64,000 nucleotides of DNA. Source: Gilvimarinus japonicus. Its GTDB lineage: Bacteria; Pseudomonadota; Gammaproteobacteria; Pseudomonadales; Cellvibrionaceae. Positions within the stretch are counted from its first letter, which is position 1; each line of letters starts with the position of its first letter. Shown one piece after another: positions 32,942 through 43,100 of this stretch. A program made the position numbers and the translations under genes. The DNA is taken from positions 3,348,001-3,412,000 of the forward strand of contig NZ_AP031500.1 of the NCBI RefSeq assembly GCF_042847215.1. Direction: 5' to 3'. The notes below the pieces were generated by a model. That model was not told the origin of the DNA. It ran no database searches and saw only the letters and a list, made by a program, of their open reading frames with translations.

Positions 32942-34266
32942 CGGATAACACGGCAAATAACCCAGCGCCGCGCATTCAAGCCATCGATACTCTTCGAGGT
33001 ATCGCGGTTTTAGGTATTTTACTGTTAAACATTATCAGTTTTAGCTTGCCTCGCGCCTATATGGACCCAAGTGTCTACGGCGGCCACCAGGGGTGGGACT
33101 TAGCAGCTTTTGGTATTACTCATTTGTTTTTTGAAGGCACTATGCGCGGCCTGTTCTCACTACTATTTGGTGCCAGTGTATTACTGTTGACCGGTTACTG
33201 GAGCCAAGCACGTACGCAAAAAGATACGGCAGATTTGTACTACCGCCGTATGATTTGGCTATTTTTATTCGGCGTTATTCACGCTTGGGGCTTTCTGTGG
33301 TTTGGCGATGTCCTTTATTGGTACGCATTGGCCGGCATGTTTTTATACCCACTGCGCCTTTTGCGGGTGCGCTGGCTGGTAATACTCGGCGTGCTGTTAT
33401 TAGCGACACTGATTCCCCGCAGCGTTATTAAAGTCTCCGATGCGGTAACCACTCAGCGAGAAGCTCAAGCGGCTGAGTGGAAATTAGACCAGAGACAAGA
33501 GCTAAGTCAACACGAGCAAGGCGCGCTCGATCACTGGGCCGACATCCAGCGCTGGCGCAAACCCAACCGCACTGAGGTACAAAGGCAAGTTGATGCCTTG
33601 CGCGGCGATTACCTTTCTGCTTTTTATGAGCTAAAACCCACGATCATCGCCTACCAATCGACCATTTTGTATCGTGGTGGCTTCTTCGATGCACTGGGTA
33701 TGATGCTGCTCGGGATGGCGCTTTTTAAAGCCGGCGTGCTAACTGGAGAGCGCTCACAACGCTTTTACGCACGACTCGCAGCCGGCGGCATCGGACTTGG
33801 ACTTAGCATAAATGTGCTTGAGCTAGCCGCACTGATTCGTCACGAGTTCAGTATCGTTGCCGTCTTGAAATGGGGATTCCTCGGCCTGTACTACGATCTC
33901 GGCCGAGTGCCGCTTACTCTGGGTTATGTCGGACTCGCACTTTGGGTTTATCAGCAAGGGTGGCTTCAGAAAACCCAAGGTTACTTAGCCTCTTGCGGCA
34001 AAATGGCACTCACGCTGTACGTGAGCCAGTCAATTATTTGTGCATTTATATTTTATGGTTTTGGCCTTGGCTGGTATGGTCAGCTATCGCGCGTCGAAGT
34101 CTACAGCGTCGTTTTACTCATTTGGGCCCTACAATTAATCGGTAGCCAATGGTGGCTACGCTACTACCGCTTTGGGCCACTGGAGTGGCTTTGGCGCTCT
34201 TTGGTGTACTGGCAGCGCCAGCCAATGCGCAGGCGTCTTGTATCAGCGCTGGGAGCAACCTCTTGA
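32929..34266 (+). CDS. DUF418 membrane protein
   Basis: The 445-residue protein has about ten membrane helices and the DUF418 start IDTLRGIAVLGILLLNI, plus a typical MRGLFSLLFGASVLLLTG segment. A hydrophilic loop lies near residues 175-230. DUF418/YeiB-type proteins are widespread and functionally unassigned. The gene overlaps asbF by 13 nt, so it belongs to the petrobactin operon. A role in siderophore processing, release or uptake is possible; nothing in the sequence proves it. Confidence 0.75.
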   Translation: MRSLTDNTANNPAPRIQAIDTLRGIAVLGILLLNIISFSLPRAYMDPSVYGGHQGWDLAAFGITHLFFEGTMRGLFSLLFGASVLLLTGYWSQARTQKDTADLYYRRMIWLFLFGVIHAWGFLWFGDVLYWYALAGMFLYPLRLLRVRWLVILGVLLLATLIPRSVIKVSDAVTTQREAQAAEWKLDQRQELSQHEQGALDHWADIQRWRKPNRTEVQRQVDALRGDYLSAFYELKPTIIAYQSTILYRGGFFDALGMMLLGMALFKAGVLTGERSQRFYARLAAGGIGLGLSINVLELAALIRHEFSIVAVLKWGFLGLYYDLGRVPLTLGYVGLALWVYQQGWLQKTQGYLASCGKMALTLYVSQSIICAFIFYGFGLGWYGQLSRVEVYSVVLLIWALQLIGSQWWLRYYRFGPLEWLWRSLVYWQRQPMRRRLVSALGATS

Positions 34267-34452
34267 GTCCACCTTAAAAATGCCGCACTCGCCGCTTAGC
34301 GTTATTCGGTGTAATCGCCTGGTTTTGCCGTCAGCCCCATTACGCTTCTTTACCCAAATAATGGCATCTAAAACATCATTCTTCACGTACATAAGGGGAT
34401 ACTAGAACAGGCAGCCGGTGTACCGCTGCAGTCTTTCAGGAGACACCCCAAT

Positions 34453-35757
34453 ATGTTTAACAATGCTCTTAAACGGCAAGTGAGCGAGCTACAACACAGT
34501 GCGAACGCGGCCAACGCTATTGTTAGCTCAATCAGAGATCATATGGCCTACATCGAGTTTTCACCTCAGGGTACAGTACTCGATGCTAACGAGCTCTTTT
34601 TAAACACGACCGGTTATGCCTTAAGCGGTATCGTCGGCAAGCACCACCGTCTTTTCTGTAGCTCGAGCTATGCCGACAGCCGCGAGTACCAAGACTTCTG
34701 GCGAGACTTAGCGGCAGGAAAAAGCATCAGTGGTACTTTCGCTCGCGTTACAGCAAGCGGCGAGCAAATATGGTTGGAGGCCACTTACTTTCCGATCTTT
34801 CGCGATGGTCAGATTCACAAAATCGCAAAAATAGCCACTGACGTCACCCGAGAACACTTACGATTAAATGCTCAGGCCGATATTACCACGGCCTTAAACC
34901 GCTCTATGGCGGTCATAGAATTTAGCCCAGATGGCACCATCCTTACCGCCAACGATAATTTTTTACGTACCGTCGGCTACCGTTTAGAAGACATACAAGG
35001 CAAACACCACAAAATATTTTGCACCAAAGACTTCTACCACGAGCGGCCTAATTTTTGGCGCGAGCTATCCCAGGGCGGCTTCAAATCGGGCCGGTTTGAG
35101 CGCCGCAGCGCCTCGGGCAACACACTGTGGCTAGAGGCCACCTACAACCCCATTATGGACGACAAGGGTAACGTTTATAAGGTGGTTAAGTTTGCCGCCG
35201 ACATCAGTGCCCGGGTTGAGCACGCCAAACAAGTGTCGGCCGCCGCTCACGTCGCACATGATTCAGCTCTGCAAACCGCTGACACAGCCGTTAAAGGCAC
35301 TAAAATGCTCGAGCAAGCGGTGAATAACTTTGCCTCCATCAATCAGCATGTAGAAGACGCGGTGACGTTAATAGATAAGCTCAACGAGCAGTCGTCGCAC
35401 ATTACCGCTATCGTCTCGACCATTAGTGGTATCGCCGAGCAAACCAACCTACTTGCGCTAAATGCCGCCATTGAGGCGGCCCGCGCGGGGGACTCCGGCC
35501 GGGGCTTTGCGGTGGTCGCCGATGAGGTAAGGCAACTGGCCGCGCGCACATCGCAATCAACCCAGGAAATCGCACAAGTCGTGAAACAAAATCAAGGACT
35601 AACGCAAACCATTACCACCCAGATAAACTCAGTGTCGCACTCTGTTGGCGAGGGAAGCGCGCTCAATGTGCAGGTCGCGGAGGTTATCCACGACATTAAT
35701 GTTAGCGCAAAAAAGGTATCGCACACGGTAGCAAGTTTATCGCTAAACGAGGATTAA
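34453..35757 (+). CDS. Soluble methyl-accepting-type receptor with two PAS domains (BdlA-like)
   Basis: The 434-residue cytosolic protein has PAS domain 1 (about residues 25-125, with GKHHRLFCSS), PAS domain 2 (about 145-245, GKHHKIFCTK) and a chemoreceptor signalling domain (about 260-434) that carries the hairpin tip EQTNLLALNAAIEAARAG. No membrane segment is seen. This arrangement matches Pseudomonas BdlA, a biofilm-dispersal regulator, and other small soluble receptors that bind heme or FAD. No CheA/CheW genes are nearby. The gene begins 186 nt after the petrobactin operon. Link to iron status is conjecture. Confidence 0.85.
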   Translation: MFNNALKRQVSELQHSANAANAIVSSIRDHMAYIEFSPQGTVLDANELFLNTTGYALSGIVGKHHRLFCSSSYADSREYQDFWRDLAAGKSISGTFARVTASGEQIWLEATYFPIFRDGQIHKIAKIATDVTREHLRLNAQADITTALNRSMAVIEFSPDGTILTANDNFLRTVGYRLEDIQGKHHKIFCTKDFYHERPNFWRELSQGGFKSGRFERRSASGNTLWLEATYNPIMDDKGNVYKVVKFAADISARVEHAKQVSAAAHVAHDSALQTADTAVKGTKMLEQAVNNFASINQHVEDAVTLIDKLNEQSSHITAIVSTISGIAEQTNLLALNAAIEAARAGDSGRGFAVVADEVRQLAARTSQSTQEIAQVVKQNQGLTQTITTQINSVSHSVGEGSALNVQVAEVIHDINVSAKKVSHTVASLSLNED

Positions 35758-35763
35758 CACCGC

Positions 35764-35786
35764 ACGCGAGAAAATTAGGCTCGCGT
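35764..35786 (+). repeat. Hairpin after the chemoreceptor gene
   Basis: ACGCGAG and CTCGCGT form a perfect 7-bp stem with a 9-nt loop, seven bases past the chemoreceptor stop. A T tract is lacking, so it is at most a weak terminator or mRNA 3' end. Confidence 0.45.
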
Positions 35787-35833
35787 AGAAATTTGTCCCA
35801 CCCTTATTTTTATTGGCTTTAAAGAACAACGTC

Positions 35834-35871
35834 GCGTGCTGGTCGATGCGAAACCCCATCGACCAGAACGC
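35834..35871. repeat. Long hairpin with 10-bp perfect stem
   Basis: CTGGTCGATG (35839-35848) and CATCGACCAG (35857-35866) pair perfectly, and the stem continues with GCGT/ACGC after one mismatch. It has no following T run. It lies in the 611-bp gap before the first GH87 gene. A small RNA or a protein-binding site is possible. Confidence 0.4.
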
Positions 35872-35974
35872 ACAAACGCCTCTCATTGTAAACCTACGGG
35901 TTACTATCTAGAAAAAATCAGATAATTAAAATCGTAGTAAAAAATAATCTTGTCATTCCCATCGGTCACAGCTC

Positions 35975-36005
35975 GAAAACGATTTCATGCTGCGAAAACG
36001 TTTTC
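35975..36005. promoter_or_regulatory. Two LacI-family operator-like sites, 19 bp apart
   Basis: GAAAACGATTTC (35975-35986) and the perfect palindrome GAAAACGTTTTC (35994-36005) both have a central CG and AAA/TTT flanks, the pattern of LacI/CcpA-type operators. They lie about 360 bp upstream of the first GH87 gene. A sugar-responsive LacI regulator outside the window would be the binding protein. Confidence 0.45.
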
Positions 36006-36368
36006 ATGGCCCGACGTCACCAATCGCTATAGACACTCTAAAAACCCTGCTATTAAATCTCGTCATCATTCTCATTACGCATTAAGCACAATAACAACAT
36101 TGGTTGAACGGCTCATGTAATTCGTCATAACCATTGCGATTTAAGATCGTTGCGCAGAAACCCCAATAAACACCGAGCCGGTTCAGCTTTAAATACAGCA
36201 TATTTCAAGTCGCACCGACACAGCGAGTCGTACCGGAGTGTCGAACGGCACGGATGGCCGCCATCGAAAAGCAAGTCACTCAGCGCGGCGTAACGTTGCT
36301 TATGAGTGTAAAACGACTGCTTTTTTGAAAGTTAGAGCACATATAAAGCTAATAAGAGAGGCTAGATA

Positions 36369-39300
36369 ATGACGACATTTAAACCAAAATGGTTACACCC
36401 ACTCAGTAAAGCCGGGCTAGTGGCCGGGGTACTAAGCATTCCGTGTATGGTATCGGTACAGGCACTGGCGCAAACCAATTTAGCGCAAGGCAAAAACATC
36501 AGCGCCACCAGCATCAACGACGTGTACGGCGCCGCTAATGCTAATGATGGCAACAGCAACAGTTACTGGGAGAGTCAGAACAGCGCTTTTCCACAAAATC
36601 TAACGGTCGACTTAGGAAGCAGCAATACGGTTGAACAAATCGTTCTAAAACTACCGGACTTTTGGGGCAGCCGCACGCAAAGTATGGCAGTGTTGGCCAG
36701 TAGTGACGGCAGCAACTTCACGCCCGTAGCAAGTAACAGCGATTACCTGTTTGATCCCGCTAACTTAAATCACGTCAGCATTGACTTTCCCGATACTGAT
36801 GCACGCTTTATTCGCTTGCAAGTGACCGGCAACAGCGAGTGGCCCGCGGCGCAAGTCTCAGAGTTTGAAGTTTTTGGTTCAGTCACCAGTACCGAACCAC
36901 GCAGCGCCTTCAGCCGCATAGAGGCTGAATCGTTTGACAATATGAGCGGCGTGCAGACTGAAGGGACTAGCGACACTGGTGGCGGCGCCAACGTCGGCTG
37001 GATTGATAACGGCGACTGGCTGATGTTTGAAGACGTTGACTTTGGCACTGGCGCCTACCAGGTGAGCGCCCGCCTTGCCAGCGATCACTCAGGCGGCACC
37101 ATGGCGCTGCACTTAGACAGTCCGACGGGCGAGCTGATCGGCTCCATCAATGCCAGCTACACCGGTGGCTGGCAAAACTGGGTAACCGAAACTGCCAACG
37201 TTTACGCCGAGGGCGTTCACGACTTATACCTAGTGTTTAACGGTTCAGACGCAGGCGGCCTATTTAACATCAACTGGCTAGAGTTTGATTCAGGCTCCGA
37301 CGTAAGTTTGCCAACAACGCCACAAGGGTTAAGTGTTGGTGCCGTTACCAGCTCATCGGTCAGCCTGAGCTGGAACAGCTCGGCCAATGCCGACGGTTAC
37401 GATATTTTGCGCGGCGGCAGTGTGATTGCATCGACCAGCGACACTTATTACCAAGACACCAACCTGAGCGCTAACACCAGCTACGATTACCAGGTACGCG
37501 CCTACAACAACGATGGCACCTCGGCGGCAAGCGTAAGCGTAAGCACCACAACCAGCGACACCGGAACCACGCCCACAGGCAGTAATGTTGCCGACGGCAA
37601 GCCCGTTAGCGCCTCATCAGCGGATGCCTATCACACAGATGCCAACGCAGTGGACGGCAACCAAAGCACCTACTGGGAAAGCGCCAGCAATAGTTTTCCG
37701 CAGCAGTTAACCGTGGATCTTGGCAGCACCCATTACGTTAACCAAGTCACTCTAAAACTACCCGACGATGCCGCGTGGGAAACCCGCACGCAAACGGTCA
37801 CGGTACTGGGCAGTGACGACGGCACTAATTTTACGAACATTGCCGGTCAAACGGGGGCGACTTTTAACCCGACCTCAAACAACACCGCTACCATTAGCTT
37901 TAACGAGACCACCGCACGTTATGTACGACTGCAGGTAACGGCCAACACCGGATGGCCGGCGGCGCAAATCTCTGAGTTTGAAGTTAATGGCTACCCTGAC
38001 CCAGTTCCGCCTAGCACACCGGGCAACCTAAATGTGACCGGTGAATCGTCTACCGCTATATTCTTAAGTTGGGAGGCTTCAAGCCAAGCCGATGGTTACG
38101 AGTTATTGCGCGATGGTGCGGTGGTCGCGGACATAACTTCCACGTTTTACCAAGACACCGAGCTAACTCCGGAAACCAGCTACAGCTACAGCGTGCGCGC
38201 TTACAACGAGTTTGGTGCATCCAACACCAGCGGTACTATTACCGCCACAACACTTGAGGAAGGCAGTGATACTAACCCCGATCACCCAGAGCCTAACGAT
38301 GAGCACGGCGCTAATATGCCGTACGATCGCTACGATACCCAAAGTGCTAACTACGGTGGCGGGGCCATTTTAAAAACCGCGCCCATGTTCGATCAGCTAA
38401 AAACCGCCTCCGAAGCATCGAGCCAAGCGTATATCGCGCTGCCTAGCAGTGGCTCTTACGCCGAGTGGACAATACGCAACGACGAAGGCGGCGCGGGCGT
38501 TACCATGCGCTTTACCATGCCCGACTCAAGCGACGGTATGGGGCTAGATGGCTCACTGGACGTTTACGTTAATGGTACTAAAGCGCAAACAGTGCCGTTA
38601 ACCTCGTACTACAACTACCAGTACTTTGCCGTGGGTGGTGGTCACCCCTCAGATGCCCCCGGCGGCGGCAACCCGCTGTTCCGCTTTGACGAAACTCACT
38701 GGAAGCTGGCAACGCCGTTGCAAGCGGGCGATGTGATTCGCATCGAGAAATCCAACAGCGACAATCTCGAATACGGCGTCGACTTTTTAGAGATAGAAAG
38801 TGTGCCCTCGCCTATTTCTCGCCCGGGCAACGCCGTCGCCGTTACCGACTTTGGCGCAATAGCCAACGATGGCATGGATGATTTAGCAGCGTTTAACCAA
38901 GCCGTGGATGCCGCGGTTGCCAACGGTCAGCCACTGTACATTCCACCGGGCACCTTCGACTTAGGCAACATGTGGGTGATTGGCGATGTCGGCAACGAAA
39001 TTGACGACCTAACCATTATGGGTTCGGGCATCTGGCACACCAACATCCAGTTTACCAACCCCAACAAAGCCTCCGGCGGTGTTTCGTTCCGGGTGGTGGG
39101 TCAGCTGGACTTCAGCCATGTGTACATGAACTCGATGCTGCGCTCGCGCTACAATCAACAGGCCATCTACAAAGCCTTTATGGATAACATGGGCACCGAC
39201 TCACGTATCCACAATGTGTGGGTCGAGCATTTTGAGTGTGGCTTTTGGGTGGGGGATTACGCCCATACGCCGGCCATTATTGCCGACAACCTGCTGATTG

Positions 39301-40013
39301 AACACAGCCGTATTCGCAACAATCTGGCCGACGGCGTTAACTTTGCTCAAGGCACCAGCAACTCCACGGTGCGCAACAGCAGCGTGCGCAACAACGGTGA
39401 CGATGGCCTGGCCGTATGGACCAGTAACGTCAATGGTGCACCGGCCGGTGTCAACAACACCTTTACCCACAACACCATCGAGTTTAACTGGCGCGCCGCC
39501 GGCATCGCCTTCTTTGGCGGTGGCGGACACGAAGCTACCTACAACTTGATTGTCGATGGCGTGGGCGCTTCGGGCTTTAGGATGAACACGATTTTTCCGG
39601 GTTATCACTTTCAAAATAACAACGGCATCGTATTCTCTGACAGCACGATTATCCGCAGTGGTACCAGCTTGGATACCTGGGGTGGCGAGCGCGGTGCGAT
39701 TGACCTAGAAGCCTCGGTTGATCCGATTCGCAACCTAACCGTATCCAATATTGATATCTACGACACCCAACGCGACGCCATTCAAATGGGTTACGGCGGC
39801 GGTTTTGAAAACGTCGTGTTTAACGATATCACCATCGACGGTACCGGCCTTGACGGCGAGGTTGACTCTCGGTTCTCGGGTAAACACTTAGGGGCGGCGA
39901 TTTACACCTACACAGGTAACGGTAGCGCCACCTTTAACAATCTAAGCACCAGCAATGTGGCTTACCCAGACACCAACTTTATCCAGCAAGGGTTTGATCT
40001 GAACATTCAGTAA
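36369..40013 (+). CDS. GH87 alpha-1,3-glucanase (mutanase), multidomain, secreted
   Basis: The 1214-residue secreted enzyme has a signal peptide (to about residue 34, ALAQ), then F5/8-type (CBM32-like) domain (about 36-172), CBM6-like (183-309; RIEAESFDNMSG), FN3 (315-395), a second F5/8-type domain (402-541), FN3 (543-635), a linker, an unassigned domain (650-815), and a beta-helix catalytic unit (816-1214). The catalytic unit has D988 in ADGVNF and D1011-D1012 in GDDGLA, the D-x22-DD spacing that I recall for the three catalytic aspartates of Bacillus/Paenibacillus alpha-1,3-glucanases. Those enzymes also have the same discoidin-CBM6-discoidin order. Predicted target is fungal or microbial alpha-1,3-glucan. 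Pectate-lyase-like fold alone would not give this assignment. Confidence 0.85.
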   Translation: MTTFKPKWLHPLSKAGLVAGVLSIPCMVSVQALAQTNLAQGKNISATSINDVYGAANANDGNSNSYWESQNSAFPQNLTVDLGSSNTVEQIVLKLPDFWGSRTQSMAVLASSDGSNFTPVASNSDYLFDPANLNHVSIDFPDTDARFIRLQVTGNSEWPAAQVSEFEVFGSVTSTEPRSAFSRIEAESFDNMSGVQTEGTSDTGGGANVGWIDNGDWLMFEDVDFGTGAYQVSARLASDHSGGTMALHLDSPTGELIGSINASYTGGWQNWVTETANVYAEGVHDLYLVFNGSDAGGLFNINWLEFDSGSDVSLPTTPQGLSVGAVTSSSVSLSWNSSANADGYDILRGGSVIASTSDTYYQDTNLSANTSYDYQVRAYNNDGTSAASVSVSTTTSDTGTTPTGSNVADGKPVSASSADAYHTDANAVDGNQSTYWESASNSFPQQLTVDLGSTHYVNQVTLKLPDDAAWETRTQTVTVLGSDDGTNFTNIAGQTGATFNPTSNNTATISFNETTARYVRLQVTANTGWPAAQISEFEVNGYPDPVPPSTPGNLNVTGESSTAIFLSWEASSQADGYELLRDGAVVADITSTFYQDTELTPETSYSYSVRAYNEFGASNTSGTITATTLEEGSDTNPDHPEPNDEHGANMPYDRYDTQSANYGGGAILKTAPMFDQLKTASEASSQAYIALPSSGSYAEWTIRNDEGGAGVTMRFTMPDSSDGMGLDGSLDVYVNGTKAQTVPLTSYYNYQYFAVGGGHPSDAPGGGNPLFRFDETHWKLATPLQAGDVIRIEKSNSDNLEYGVDFLEIESVPSPISRPGNAVAVTDFGAIANDGMDDLAAFNQAVDAAVANGQPLYIPPGTFDLGNMWVIGDVGNEIDDLTIMGSGIWHTNIQFTNPNKASGGVSFRVVGQLDFSHVYMNSMLRSRYNQQAIYKAFMDNMGTDSRIHNVWVEHFECGFWVGDYAHTPAIIADNLLIEHSRIRNNLADGVNFAQGTSNSTVRNSSVRNNGDDGLAVWTSNVNGAPAGVNNTFTHNTIEFNWRAAGIAFFGGGGHEATYNLIVDGVGASGFRMNTIFPGYHFQNNNGIVFSDSTIIRSGTSLDTWGGERGAIDLEASVDPIRNLTVSNIDIYDTQRDAIQMGYGGGFENVVFNDITIDGTGLDGEVDSRFSGKHLGAAIYTYTGNGSATFNNLSTSNVAYPDTNFIQQGFDLNIQ

Positions 40014-40023
40014 AACCTATTCA

Positions 40024-40049
40024 CCAGAGTCGCCCTCGGGCGGCTCTGG
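40024..40049 (+). repeat. Intercistronic hairpin between the two GH87 genes
   Basis: CCAGAG(T)CGCCC and GGGCG(G)CTCTGG form a twelve-position stem with one wobble pair and a 2-nt loop, eight bases beyond the stop of the first GH87 gene. It lacks a T run, so it may stabilise or process the transcript instead of ending it. Confidence 0.5.
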
Positions 40050-40172
40050 ATGTTACCCGACAATATAACGTCTCTCCTTACTGCTCCGGCGCCTTATGGT
40101 TCGCCATCACTCTTTTTTTGCCAGTCGCGCCCAAAACCGGAGAGCTGTTTTTAAACTTTACAGGTTATTATT

Positions 40173-43100
40173 ATGCATACCGCTATCTTTTTACATCGCA
40201 AACGCTTAGCTCAGCTTATAGGCCTAATGACCCCCCTGTGTTTTGCCACCAGTGTCACCCTCGCGCAAACTGCGCCAAACAATATTGCCCAGGGACAAAG
40301 CATTAGCGCCAGTAGCTACGCCGATGTTTACTCAGCCACTCAAGCAAATGACGGCAACTCATCTAGCTACTGGGAGAGCCAGAACAACAGTTTTCCACAA
40401 ACGTTATCGGTCGATCTTGGCCAGAGCCGCGCTATCAACCAAGTGGCACTCACCGTACCCGCCAATTGGGGCAGTCGCACTCAGACTATTACATTACTTG
40501 CTAGCAGCGACGGCGCCAACTACGACACGCTGGTGAATCAATCCAGCTATATGTTTGACCCCGCTGACGGCAACCGGGTGACCCTTAACTTTGCCGAAGC
40601 CAATGCACGCTATGTGCGCTTGAGCATCAGCGCCAACTCGGGCTGGGCTGCCGGGCAAATCGCCGAATTTGAAGTTTACGGCGCAGACCAAACCAACAAC
40701 CAGATCCGCTACGCCTACGACAAAATCGATGTGGCACAATACGACGGGATGAGCGGAGTACAAACCGAGCCCACCACTGACACCGGTGGCGGCAACAACA
40801 TTGGCTGGATCGACAATGGCGACTGGGTGCGCCTCAACAACGTCGACTTTGGCGCAAGCGGTGAACTGAACGGCGTAAGCGCGCGGGTCGCTAGCAATCA
40901 CAGCGGGGGCACCATTGAATTTCACCTCGACAGTACCACCGGCCCCCTGCTTGGTAGCCTGGCGGTTAATAACACCGGCGGCTGGCAAAACTGGACGACC
41001 GCTACCGGATCGGTTGCCACAAGCGGCGGCATTCACGACCTCTATCTAGTGTTTAACGGTTCGGACTCGGGCGGCTTATTTAATGTCAACTGGATTGAGT
41101 TTGACTCAGGCACTGCCACCTTACCGGCAACGCCACAAGGGTTAGCAGTTAACAATACATCTGCAACCAGTGTCAGCCTAAGTTGGGATAGCGCGGCCTA
41201 TGCCCAAGGCTACGATATTTTGCGTAATGGCGCCGTGGTTGACTCGACCACATCCACGCAATTTGTCGACAGCGGCCTATCTGCCAACACCGCTTATACC
41301 TACGTCATTCGCGCCTATAACAGCGACGGACAATCGAGTCCAAGTGCGAGTGTATCGGCCACCACTGACAGCGAAGTCACGCCCCCAGATAACGATAATG
41401 TTGCACTCGACAAACCAGTGAGTGCGTCCAGCTCTGGGCCTTACCATTTGCAAAACAATACCGTCGATGGTGATCAAAGCACCTACTGGGAGAGCGCCAG
41501 CAATAGCTTTCCGCAGCGCTTAACGGTGGATCTTGGTAGCACGCACTACATCGACCAAATAAACCTAACGTTACCCGATGATATGGCGTGGGAATCGCGC
41601 AGCCAAACACTTTCTATACGTGGTAGCAACAACGGCACCGACTACACGAGCATAAAAAATTCAGCCGCTTATCATTTTGACCCAAACAATGGTAACCGCG
41701 TAAGCATCGCATTTAACGAAGTAGGTACCCGCTTTGTCCAGCTAGAAATAAACGACAACACCGGTTGGCCCGCCGCACAAATCTCCGAACTTGAAGTGTA
41801 CGGCTACCCCGACCCGGTGCCGCCTAACACCCCACAAAATGTAACGATTGCGGGTGGCACGTCCTCTACCCTGTATTTACTGTGGGACGAGGTAGCGCTA
41901 GCAGACGGTTACCGTTTATTGCGCGATGGCAATGAGATTGCCGACATCAGCGCCAATAGTTTTCAAGATACCGGATTAGTCGCGAGTACCGACTACAGCT
42001 ACACGCTCATTGCCTACAACGAATTTGGTGAGTCGGCAAACAGCTCCCCGATAAGCGGTACAACGCAAGCTGAGGGAACAGACCCAGACCCCAATGACGG
42101 CCGGGGCGCCAGTATGCCCTACAGCTTATACCAAGCCGAAGACGGTCAGCTTGGTGGCAATGCTCAAGCACTCGCACCCAATCGTATCATTGGCGATCTG
42201 GCCGGCGAGGCGTCGGGGCGCCAAGCGGTAACGCTCAGCGACACCGGTGATTATGTGGCTTTTACCAGTGACGAACCAACTAACACGCTGGTCACGCGTT
42301 TTTCGATTCCCGACGCGCCCGGCGGTGGCGGCATTGACAGCACGCTCAACATTTACGTTGACGGCCAATTTGAAAAAGCCATTGAGTTAACCTCAAAACA
42401 CGCGTGGCTGTACGGCGACGAAACGCAACCCAATAATAATCCAAGCTCAGGCCCGGCACGTCATATTTACGACGAAGCCCACGTGATGTTTGACCGCACG
42501 ATCCCCGCAGGCAGTAACATTCGCCTGCAAAAAGATGCAGCAAACACCAGTGAGTACACAATTGATTTCATCAGCCTGGAACAGGTTTCAGCCATCCCTA
42601 ATCCCAACCCGGCAGCCTATATCACCCCCACGGGCTTTAGTCATCAGGATGTACAAAACGCCATCAACGAAGCGCGAATGAGCAACACGGCCGAAGGGGT
42701 ATATTTACCGCCTGGTACCTACGAAACCGCTTACAAGTTTCAAGTGTACGGCAAGCCACTTAACATTGTGGGCGCCGGCCCTTGGTATACAAAATTTACC
42801 ACGCCGCAAAGTCAAACTAATACCGATGCCGGATTTATGGTAAACAACTCGGCCAACGGCTCGACCTTTGCTAACTTTGCGTTTTTTGGCAACTACACCA
42901 GTCGCATTGACGGGCCGGGTAAAGTCTTTGATTTTAGTGGCGTATCGGATATGACCATCGACAACATCTGGGCCGAGCACCAAGTGTGTATGTTTTGGGG
43001 GTCATCGGTACACAGCACCACCATTAAAAATTCACGTATCCGCAACACTTTTGCCGATGGTTTAAACTTTACCAATGGCAGTAGCGGTAATCACATTAGC

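Larger units (their letters stand above)
35758..36368. other. 611-bp non-coding region before the GH87 pair
   Basis: No reading frame here looks like a gene. The region holds two hairpins (35764-35786, 35834-35871), a pair of LacI-like operators (35975-36005) and a ribosome site (AAGAGAGG) just before the GH87 start at 36369. Confidence 0.6.
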
